Assembly: GCA_036655755.1 (NCBI GenBank) | Contig: JAVVPN010000015.1 | Location: 1-47,680, forward strand | Length of the DNA: 47,680 bases | DNA from: JAUNSR01 sp036655755 | GTDB lineage: Bacteria > Bacteroidota > Bacteroidia > Bacteroidales > JAUNSR01 | Reading direction: 5' to 3' | Shown here: piece by piece, positions 17,294 to 24,239 of the stretch | How positions within the stretch are numbered: position 1 is the first letter of the stretch | Layout: every line of letters begins with the position of its first letter | Program-made: the position numbers and the translations under genes | Notes under the pieces: model-generated | The model's input: only the letters and a program-made list of their open reading frames with translations | The model's database searches: none | Told to the model about the DNA's origin: nothing

Positions 17294-18124
17294 ATGGCTT
17301 CATCCTTTATATTAGAGCCGGTGGGTTTTGTCCATAATCAGGCTTCTATCCGGTTGCGTCCGGGACGTATCAAACAGCAAATTTCAGAGATAAAACTATA
17401 TGATGAATATTTACCCGGGTTGGAGGGAATCGAAAAGCATGCTTGGCTGACGGTTGTTTTCGGATTAGACCGGGTAGAGGAGATTCATCTTACCGAACCG
17501 CTTGCCTTGGGTGGACGGTGTGGTATTTTCGCATGTCGCTCACAATATCGGCCCAACCGGCTCGGCATCACTACCTGCCGCCTTTTAAAAGTAGAGGGTA
17601 CTCTCTTAACATTGCAGGGACTGGATGCAGCCGACGGGTCGCCGGTTTTTGATTTGAAATGTCCCGACACTTCCGAGCAGGAGCAACAATTGATTCACCG
17701 CTCGGTGTTATTACAGAATCCGCGCCATGATATTCAATATGATATACGCAATCATACCCCTTATCTGTTGTGGATAAAAGCCGGACAACTAACCGGTACG
17801 CTTACCACAGGTCTGGCGCTTGGCGTAATGGCCGCTCTCCATTTTATGGAATTGAGCCGCAGCCGGGGCTGGCAAAATGATCTGTTTTCACTTTCAGTCC
17901 CTGCGGATTCTGCTTTGACAGACGGTATCCTGTTTGTTTCGGGCATTACTCCCGGGAGCGGCCGTTTTTACCTTCAGCATCCATCGGCCGTTTTTACCTT
18001 CAAGGCATCATTTGCGTCGGTCAGTTACGAACTTGTAACGCTACCGGCAGACGCTGTGCCGGTGAAAGAGTGGATTGAAGAGGACGCGGAGCAATATTTC
18101 AAAATCAAGATAACCGGGGTCTGA
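17294..18124 (+). CDS. TsaA/TrmO-like domain fused to a degenerate FmdE-like domain
   Basis: A 276-residue two-domain protein starting at the ATG at 17294. Residues about 6-140 match the TsaA/TrmO (UPF0066) SAM-binding methyltransferase fold: EPVGFVHNQ, LEGIEKHAWLTVVF, the signature ACRSQYRPNRLGIT and LDAADGSPVFDLKCP. TrmO methylates t6A37 of tRNA. Residues about 155-276 resemble FmdE: GTLTTGLALGVMAALHFMEL, then TDGILFVSGITPGSGRFYL. The usual FmdE Cys residues (in GHxCPG, DxCAVD and TGCT) are replaced here by TTG, DSALTD and SGIT. It closes an importer operon, so I suspect a role in handling the imported ligand and not in tRNA modification. The domain calls are good, especially the first; the function is open. 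Confidence 0.75.
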   Translation: MASSFILEPVGFVHNQASIRLRPGRIKQQISEIKLYDEYLPGLEGIEKHAWLTVVFGLDRVEEIHLTEPLALGGRCGIFACRSQYRPNRLGITTCRLLKVEGTLLTLQGLDAADGSPVFDLKCPDTSEQEQQLIHRSVLLQNPRHDIQYDIRNHTPYLLWIKAGQLTGTLTTGLALGVMAALHFMELSRSRGWQNDLFSLSVPADSALTDGILFVSGITPGSGRFYLQHPSAVFTFKASFASVSYELVTLPADAVPVKEWIEEDAEQYFKIKITGV

Positions 18125-18126
18125 TA

Positions 18127-18507
18127 TTATTTGTTGCAAACATAATAGGCTAATATTTTTTGCAGCCCCAATACATCTACTCCTTTTTTAAGCTCCTTTT
18201 TCAGCGGCTCGCACGATCCGGCTATCCATATCTTTAATTCACAATCCATATCGAACGTACCTGCGGTTTCGACCGAAAAATGATAAATTGACTTGTACGG
18301 GATAGAGTGATATTCTTTTTTAGATCCTGTTAAACCCTGCACGTCGAGCATGATGAGGCGCTTGTTTGTAAACAGCCATTTGTCTCTGTAAATTTTAAAA
18401 GCCGCTTCCGGAACTTCCTCCTGAAACAATACTCCTTCAAAATTATCTGAAATTTCATTCGGGGTTAATTGGGTAGCATTACCCATGATATGATTGAAAA
18501 AAACCAT
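18127..18507 (-). CDS. Bacterial PH-domain protein
   Basis: A 126-residue cytoplasmic protein matching the bacterial pleckstrin-homology family (bPH_1 type). It has ERVxx-like entry DNFEGVLFQEEVPEAAFKIYRD, then FTNKRLIMLDVQGLTGSKKEYHSIPYKSIYHFSVETAGTFDMD and LKIWIAGSCEPLKKELKKG. The start at 18507 is kept because family members begin with a comparable short MGLF-type segment. It converges on the importer operon with 2 bp between stop codons. The family has no settled function, though links to membrane stress have been proposed. Confidence 0.85.
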   Translation of the reverse strand: MVFFNHIMGNATQLTPNEISDNFEGVLFQEEVPEAAFKIYRDKWLFTNKRLIMLDVQGLTGSKKEYHSIPYKSIYHFSVETAGTFDMDCELKIWIAGSCEPLKKELKKGVDVLGLQKILAYYVCNK

Positions 18508-18544
18508 GTTTTTTTATTGTTAATGATTAATGATTGAGTGTTTG

Positions 18545-18552
18545 CAAAGATA
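18545..18552 (-). promoter_or_regulatory. -7 box for the PH-domain gene
   Basis: On the minus strand this reads TATCTTTG, an exact TAnnTTTG match, 38 bp before the PH-domain ATG. The -33 region is less clear. Confidence 0.55.
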
Positions 18553-18632
18553 ATTGAAAACACCATAATTTCCCTAAAGGTGCATTCCCCTAACATTAAG
18601 ATATATCAATGAATAATCTTTTTTAAGCGAAT

Positions 18633-18668
18633 AGATATTAAATCCCTGTTTTTGGGGATTTAATATCT
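18633..18668. promoter_or_regulatory. 14-bp perfect inverted repeat in a divergent intergenic region
   Basis: The arms 18633-18646 (AGATATTAAATCCC) and 18655-18668 are perfect reverse complements around an 8-base T-rich loop. It lies between divergent genes, 60 bp before the His-rich protein ATG and just upstream of a weak -7 box, TAACTTTA (18682-18689). There is no upstream gene on this strand to terminate, so an operator or leader structure is more likely. Confidence 0.55.
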
Positions 18669-18727
18669 TGTTTTAATCAATTAACTTTACACCCGTTATA
18701 TAAAACATAGCTATTTTTTACGAGAAA

Positions 18728-19078
18728 ATGCATTCTAACCCACTCTTAAGAAAATATTCCGGCGTGTTATTCCTGCTTTGTTTATTTGCAGGTTACTTGT
18801 CGTGTATATTTGGTTATAGTCATGTTCACGTAATAGATGGTGTCAGAATTGTCCATTCACATCCTTACCAGACAGGGCACGAAAAAGATTCGCATACGCA
18901 GACAGAGCTTTTGCTCGTGGCAAATATCAGTTATTTTATTGCGGATGTCCCTTTTTCTGATGGTTTTGATTTTACTCCTTTCCTAAAGGTAGAGGAGGTC
19001 CTGCAAGCAAGTGTCGTGCGCTTATATACGTATCAGACATTTCGTTTTATCTCTTTGCGCGCCCCTCCTGTTGTTTAA
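18728..19078 (+). CDS. Small His-rich membrane or secreted protein ending in ISLRAPPV
   Basis: A 116-residue protein with a hydrophobic N-terminal segment (about residues 10-28, YSGVLFLLCLFAGYLSCIF). A His-rich stretch follows: HVHVIDGVRIVHSHPYQTGHEKDSH at about residues 33-57. The C-terminus is FRFISLRAPPVV. The last eight shared residues, ISLRAPPV, are identical to those of the protein at 5217-5576, although the middle regions differ (His-rich here, Cys/His-rich there). Both genes precede a TonB receptor gene. I infer a metal-related accessory role and do not recognise a named family with certainty. Confidence 0.75.
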   Translation: MHSNPLLRKYSGVLFLLCLFAGYLSCIFGYSHVHVIDGVRIVHSHPYQTGHEKDSHTQTELLLVANISYFIADVPFSDGFDFTPFLKVEEVLQASVVRLYTYQTFRFISLRAPPVV

Positions 19079-19216
19079 ATACATACTGATTTTTTAGTTC
19101 AACAAATGTCTCTTTGGTTATTCTTAGACCGTCGTGTCTGTTTGTACAGATACGCCAGCTAAGGGTAGCCTAAGCTACTTATGTATTTAAACCATATCAT
19201 TGATTAACAGGAAAAG

Positions 19217-21535
19217 ATGAAGAGATCACTTTTTTTTATAGTGCTGGGGTTGCTATCGCTCTCGGCGATGGCGAATAATGGAATTATTACCGGTGCGGTG
19301 ACCGATAAAAACAATGGGGAACCCCTATCTTATTTGCATGTTATTTTAAAAGACTTATCAAACGATAAAAATACTCATTCGCACGACGCAGGTACAATGA
19401 CCGATGAAACCGGCAAGTTTCGTTTCGAATCACTTTGCGACGGGATCTATCAGATTCATGTGCAGGGAGTGGGTTATGTAGGGTCTAACCAACGCGTTGA
19501 GATCCGCTCCGGATATCCTGTAACGCTTGCTTTCGCGCTCGAAGAGCAGGTCTTTGCCACGAGCGAAGTGGTGGTTTCTGCCAATCGCAACGAGACGAGC
19601 CGTAAACTGGCTCCCGTAGTGGTGAATGTTTTGAGCGGTAAAATGCTCGAAACGGTTAATTCGTGCGACCTTGCCCAGGGACTGAATTATCAGTCGGGGT
19701 TACGTGTGGAAAACAATTGCCAGAACTGTGGTTTTCCGCAGGTGCGCATCAATGGACTCGATGGCCCATATTCGCAGGTATTGATCAATTCGCGCCCCGT
19801 TTTGAGCGCGTTGAGCGGTGTTTACGGCCTTGAGCAGATTCCGGCCAATATGGTCGACCGTATTGAAGTGCTTCGTGGGGGTGGGTCGGCCCTTTTCGGT
19901 TCGAATGCCGTAGGGGGAACGATCAATGTGATTACCAAAGACCCCGTGAGCAACTCCTTTCAGATCAACAGCACCCTGAGCAATATTTCGGGCAAAGGGT
20001 ATCAGACCTCCATATCGGGCAATGCATCGTTTGTCGGAGCCGACAATAAATACGGACTTGCGGTGTTTCAGTCTTTCCGCGACCGTCACGGCGTGGATAT
20101 GGATGGTGACGGCTATACAGAGCTGGGTAAACTCAACGCGCGTAATTTCGGGTTCCGCGGCTACCTACGTCCCACAGGAATGAGCCGTATTTCGGTCGAT
20201 TACAGCACCACACAGGAGTTTCGCCGTGGCGGAAACCTGCTTGATTTGCCTCCCCATGAAACCAATATCTGCGAACAGACCGACCATAATATTAACGGCG
20301 GTGGTATTACATACGATTATTTTTTCGACGAATACAAGCACAAACTATCGGTTTACGGCTCGATGCAGCACATCGGGCGTAAAAGCTATTATGGAGCCGG
20401 CCGCGATCCGTATGCTTACGGTAAAACCAACGACCTGACTTATGTAGCCGGTGCGATGGCGGTGAATAAACTCGATAAATTGCTCGTTTCGCCCGCTACC
20501 CTGACTTATGGAGCCGAATATCAGTCGAATTCGCTGAGAGATAAACAGGTATATGCTCCAGAAGGCGAGGAGCCGCACGATATGAATCAGGAGGTACACA
20601 TCGGTGGAGGGTTCTTGCAGAGTGAGTGGGAAGGACGCTATCTGAGCTTGCTTGCCGGCGTGCGTATGGATAAGCACAATCTGATCAAATCGCTTATTGT
20701 GAGCCCGCGCGTCAATCTGTTGTATAAACCGAGCGAAGCGGTGCAGGGGCGCCTTACGTTTTCTTCGGGATTCCGGGCTCCGCAGGCATACGATGAAGAT
20801 TTGCACGTGGCGGCCGTAGGTGGCGAAAAACAGAAAATCGTGCTTGCATCCAATTTGAAAGAGGAGCGCTCATACAGCTATAGCGGATCGGTCGATCTGT
20901 ATCATAACGTAGGCAAATGGCAGCTCAATCTCCTTACGGAAGCATTCTACACTCAGTTGCATAACGTATTTGTACTCGAACCGCTATCGAATGAAATAGA
21001 CGGCGTACAGTTGCTTGAGCGTCGCAACGGAAAGGGTGCTAGGGTGTATGGTGTCAATCTCGATGGGAAGGCAGCCTATGGAAACCTGGCGCAGCTTCAG
21101 CTGGGATTTACCGTGCAGCGCAGTCGCTACGAAGAACCCTACGCATGGTCGGAGGATAAAACGGTGGCGCCGGTACGCAATATGCTCCGCACCCCCGACC
21201 ACTACGGCTACATGACGCTTACGGTGAATCCATGGAAGAAATTGCAACTGGTGGCAAATGGTACTTACACGGGTCGGATGTGGGTTTCGCATTTTGCCGG
21301 TTACATCGAAAAAGATGAGCTGAAACATACTCCGCGCTTTTTCGATTTCAACTTAAAAGCAGCTTACGATTTCAAATTGGTGAAGCAACTTAACCTACAG
21401 CTCAACGCCGGGGTTCAGAATATTTTCGACAGCCGTCAGAAGGATTATGACAAGGGTGAGTTTCGTGATTCGAAATACTTTTACGGCCCCACGCAGCCAC
21501 GCACTTTCTATGTGGGGGTGAAGCTTTATAATTAA
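19217..21535 (+). CDS. TonB-dependent receptor with carboxypeptidase-regulatory-like domain and a plug CQNC motif
   Basis: A 772-residue outer-membrane receptor. A signal peptide (MKRSLFFIVLGLLSLSAMA) is followed by a carboxypeptidase-regulatory-like beta domain (residues 22-110, GAVTDKNNGEPLSYLHVILK). A TonB box region comes next (EVVVSANRNE), then a BtuB/CirA-like plug. In the plug, Cys168 and Cys171 form NNCQNCGFPQVRINGLDG before RGGGSALFGSNAVGGTINVIT. The regulatory-like domain itself contains THSHD (about 53-57). The barrel ends FYVGVKLYN. The small His-rich protein is encoded 138 bp upstream. The substrate is not known to me; the CxxC and the neighbour suggest a metal or metal complex (inference). 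Confidence 0.9.
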   Translation: MKRSLFFIVLGLLSLSAMANNGIITGAVTDKNNGEPLSYLHVILKDLSNDKNTHSHDAGTMTDETGKFRFESLCDGIYQIHVQGVGYVGSNQRVEIRSGYPVTLAFALEEQVFATSEVVVSANRNETSRKLAPVVVNVLSGKMLETVNSCDLAQGLNYQSGLRVENNCQNCGFPQVRINGLDGPYSQVLINSRPVLSALSGVYGLEQIPANMVDRIEVLRGGGSALFGSNAVGGTINVITKDPVSNSFQINSTLSNISGKGYQTSISGNASFVGADNKYGLAVFQSFRDRHGVDMDGDGYTELGKLNARNFGFRGYLRPTGMSRISVDYSTTQEFRRGGNLLDLPPHETNICEQTDHNINGGGITYDYFFDEYKHKLSVYGSMQHIGRKSYYGAGRDPYAYGKTNDLTYVAGAMAVNKLDKLLVSPATLTYGAEYQSNSLRDKQVYAPEGEEPHDMNQEVHIGGGFLQSEWEGRYLSLLAGVRMDKHNLIKSLIVSPRVNLLYKPSEAVQGRLTFSSGFRAPQAYDEDLHVAAVGGEKQKIVLASNLKEERSYSYSGSVDLYHNVGKWQLNLLTEAFYTQLHNVFVLEPLSNEIDGVQLLERRNGKGARVYGVNLDGKAAYGNLAQLQLGFTVQRSRYEEPYAWSEDKTVAPVRNMLRTPDHYGYMTLTVNPWKKLQLVANGTYTGRMWVSHFAGYIEKDELKHTPRFFDFNLKAAYDFKLVKQLNLQLNAGVQNIFDSRQKDYDKGEFRDSKYFYGPTQPRTFYVGVKLYN

Positions 21536-21646
21536 TATTGATTTTAAGATATAACTTTTTTTATTTGGGCTTCTTTTTTTGTTTGTAAAGTGTTATTTTA
21601 GAGGTGTTAATATGTGATTATGATACATTGATTAAATTAAATTATC

Positions 21647-21745
21647 ATGGCGAAATCTGCACCAAGACCTGTAAATGGACCTAGTACGACAGGGAATCCG
21701 TCAGGAGGCGGCCGGGGAAATAATCCACCTCGTCCTAAGAAATGA
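21647..21745 (+). CDS. 32-residue Pro/Gly-rich small ORF
   Basis: An ATG-started ORF encodes MAKSAPRPVNGPSTTG followed by a Gly/Asn/Pro-rich basic tail ending PPRPKK. It has no hydrophobic segment and should be disordered and cationic. A clear terminator follows 13 bp after the stop, and TATTTTAG (21594-21601) is a near -7 box upstream, so it may be its own small transcript. I do not recognise a function. The ordered reading frame and tight terminator make it more than a random ORF, but coding is unproven. Confidence 0.55.
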   Translation: MAKSAPRPVNGPSTTGNPSGGGRGNNPPRPKK

Positions 21746-21758
21746 AAAGAATTTTTTT

Positions 21759-21790
21759 AACAGCTTTCGGTAATCCGGAAGCTGTTTTTT
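21759..21790 (+). terminator. Intrinsic terminator after the small ORF
   Basis: AACAGCTT and CGG pair with CCG and AAGCTGTT (one T/G internal mismatch) around TAAT, followed by a T-run. It ends the receptor/small-ORF region before the esterase gene's own promoter. Confidence 0.85.
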
Positions 21791-21853
21791 ATGACCTGAA
21801 TTTTATGTCGAATATGTTTTCCTAAATTCTTAATATCAAGAGCTAAATATACG

Positions 21854-21884
21854 TTTGTTACGACCGAAATAATTCTTATTATTG
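21854..21884 (+). promoter_or_regulatory. Promoter of the esterase fusion gene
   Basis: TTTG at 21854-21857, a 19-base spacer, and TATTATTG at 21877-21884, one mismatch from TAnnTTTG. The ATG lies 30 bp further on. Confidence 0.65.
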
Positions 21885-21913
21885 CAGCGAATTAACTAAA
21901 TCCTATTTATATC

Positions 21914-24040
21914 ATGAAACATTTCCTTTTGCTATTTGCTTTGTTATATCTGTCTGTTGCTTATGTTTTTGCGGGCGAGAAGATTCGGGTTGCTTGTGTA
22001 GGCAATAGCATTACATATGGAGCTAATATTCATAATCGGGAAAAGAATAGTTACCCGGCCCAATTGCAGGCGTATATGGGAGATAAATACGAAGTGCGTA
22101 ATTTGGGGGTGAGTGGTACTACCATGATTGCAAAAGGTGATCATCCTTATGTTGCGACAGCTTCTTACCGGGAAATCTTTCAATTTCAGCCCCAGATTAT
22201 ATTGATTAAGTTGGGGACGAACGATACAAAGCCTCAAAACTGGTGTTATAAAGAAGAATATTTACGCGACTATCAAGCGTTTATTGATACATGCCGGAAG
22301 ATGGAGTCTGCACCAAGGATTATATTATTGACTCCGGTACGTTGCTATTTGCCCGACGGATCGACAATTAGTGCTCAGATTATTGAAAATGATGTGCGTC
22401 CGCTGGTTGAGAAGATTGCTTTTGATAATCAGTTGGAGGTAATCAATTTGTTTAATGCGTTTGGTAAAGAGTGGCAGAAAGAATTATTCCCGGATAAATT
22501 GCATCCGTCGTCGATTGGAGCGGGGGTGATGGCACGTAAAATCGCACTTTATCTTATGCAGGCAAATAAGGTGGCTTCAGCATCCGGGGAGGAGATGAGC
22601 GGTACAGAAAATTCTTTTTTTAATTTTCATGGTTATGAAGGAAGATCATTCCGCAATGAGGGAGCGAAGTGTTTTTTGGTTAAGCCCCGCTATGAAGCTG
22701 AGGGAAAACCATGGGTGATGCGTGCCCGTTTTTGGGGACATGAGCCGCAAACGGATATTGCACTTCTGGAGAACGGATTTCATATTGCTTATTGCGATGT
22801 TGCCGATTTGTACGGTTCGCCGGAAGCCGTAAAGAGATGGAATAAATTTTACAAACGTATGCGGAAGGCTGGTTTTAACGAACGGGTCGTACTAGAAGGA
22901 ATGAGCCGCGGCGGATTAATCGTATATAATTGGGCGGCCGAAAACCCGAAGAAGGTTGCTTGTATTTATGCGGATGCTCCGGTTTTGGATATAAAAAGCT
23001 GGCCAATGGGTGAGGGGCAAAGTGCCGGTTCTGCAAAAGATACCGAACGTCTTTTAGCTGCTTATAAGTTTAAGGATAAAAAGGAGGCTTTGAGTTGGAA
23101 TCGCAACCCCGTAGATCGAGCCGGAATTATAGCCAAACATCGTATTCCGGTATTGCATGTAGTAGGGGATGCGGATGAAATAGTGCCTGTGGCGGAAAAT
23201 ACTGCACTTTTCGAAAAAGAACTGATGGCATTGAATGCTCCCATTCGGGTGATTCGTAAACCGGGAATTGGGCATCATCCTCATTCCTTATATAATCCGC
23301 AACCAATTGTGGATTATATACTTGGTGCAACAGGCCGTAAAATCAATACATGTACGATAGCGGCCCCCGGGAACGAATTCCGTGCCGCAGCAGGATGGAA
23401 ACAGGGATGTGAATGGCATGCTGTGGCTGAGGATATTTCTCAGACGGTTGAGGGGCGTCGGTTGAAGCTATTGTTGTTGGGTAATTCGATTACGCAAGGC
23501 TGGGGAGGAAATCGAAAAAATGTAACTTATAAGCCGGGAAAAGAGATACTCGATAATCAAATTGGTGTGAATCAGTGGGAGAGTGCCGGCATATCGGGCG
23601 ATCGTGTACAAAATTTGTTGTGGCGTATACGCTTTGGTAACTACACAGAGTGTCAGCCTGAAAATGTGATTATCAGTATCGGTATTAATAACCTGCTCGG
23701 GGAAACGGATACACCGGAAGAGGTGGCTGAAGGTATTCTGGGTCTGGCACGGGAGGCGGTCCTGAAATTTCCGGAGAGCCGTATTGTTTTGCTCGGGCCA
23801 CTTCCGGCGGGGAAAAAGATTCAAGATGCGATACGGGTACAATGTAATCGGATTCATGATTTATTAAGCAAACAATCTATAAAAGGTGTGGATTATGTAA
23901 ATCCCACATCCTGGTTTGTCGATGAAACCGGCGAAATCGGAGAAGGTTTATATGGTGGCGATTATATTCATTTGAGTGCCAATGGTTATCAGGTTTGGGC
24001 ACAAGAGATCGGGAAATTATTGACGGAAAAATTCGATTAA
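21914..24040 (+). CDS. Secreted three-domain SGNH / alpha-beta hydrolase / SGNH esterase
   Basis: A 708-residue protein with a signal peptide (MKHFLLLFALLYLSVAYVFA). Domain 1 is an SGNH/GDSL hydrolase, about residues 23-215, with GNSITYG (Ser32), IKLGTNDTK and DKLHPSSIG (catalytic Asp/His block). Domain 2 is an alpha/beta hydrolase, about 235-475, with nucleophile elbow GMSRGG, acid in VVGDADEIVP and base in IGHHPHS. Domain 3 is a second SGNH domain, about 500-705, with LLGNSITQGWGGN, SIGININNLLG-like (SIGINNLLGE) and GDYIHLSANGYQVWAQ. All three catalytic sets look intact. It probably removes acyl groups from a host or dietary polysaccharide in the periplasm or outside. No glycoside hydrolase is nearby, so the substrate is open. 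Confidence 0.88.
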   Translation: MKHFLLLFALLYLSVAYVFAGEKIRVACVGNSITYGANIHNREKNSYPAQLQAYMGDKYEVRNLGVSGTTMIAKGDHPYVATASYREIFQFQPQIILIKLGTNDTKPQNWCYKEEYLRDYQAFIDTCRKMESAPRIILLTPVRCYLPDGSTISAQIIENDVRPLVEKIAFDNQLEVINLFNAFGKEWQKELFPDKLHPSSIGAGVMARKIALYLMQANKVASASGEEMSGTENSFFNFHGYEGRSFRNEGAKCFLVKPRYEAEGKPWVMRARFWGHEPQTDIALLENGFHIAYCDVADLYGSPEAVKRWNKFYKRMRKAGFNERVVLEGMSRGGLIVYNWAAENPKKVACIYADAPVLDIKSWPMGEGQSAGSAKDTERLLAAYKFKDKKEALSWNRNPVDRAGIIAKHRIPVLHVVGDADEIVPVAENTALFEKELMALNAPIRVIRKPGIGHHPHSLYNPQPIVDYILGATGRKINTCTIAAPGNEFRAAAGWKQGCEWHAVAEDISQTVEGRRLKLLLLGNSITQGWGGNRKNVTYKPGKEILDNQIGVNQWESAGISGDRVQNLLWRIRFGNYTECQPENVIISIGINNLLGETDTPEEVAEGILGLAREAVLKFPESRIVLLGPLPAGKKIQDAIRVQCNRIHDLLSKQSIKGVDYVNPTSWFVDETGEIGEGLYGGDYIHLSANGYQVWAQEIGKLLTEKFD

Positions 24041-24087
24041 TAAAAGGGGACGGATATTCCTCAAAAAAGCAAAAATCTTCTGATAGA

Positions 24088-24118
24088 TTTGTTAATCAAA
24101 ATAATCACACTATTTTTG
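24088..24118 (+). promoter_or_regulatory. Consensus promoter of tig
   Basis: TTTG at 24088-24091, exactly 19 bases, then TATTTTTG at 24111-24118: a full match to the Bacteroidota housekeeping promoter. It predicts a leader of about 115 bases before the trigger factor ATG; I see no strong structure in that leader. Confidence 0.8.
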
Positions 24119-24239
24119 CATTCCGAATTAAAATCCGCTCAAACACATCTGTTTTAAACTATTCGTAGTATCAGATTGTTGAATTTTGAGAGGTCTTGAG
24201 TTGAAGAATAGAGTTTTAATCATATAATAATTCGAAAGA

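Noticed and set aside
19079..19216. Cobalamin riboswitch before the BtuB-like receptor
   Set aside because: I looked for the conserved B12-box type sequence and saw only a 5-bp hairpin (GTAGC/GCTAC).
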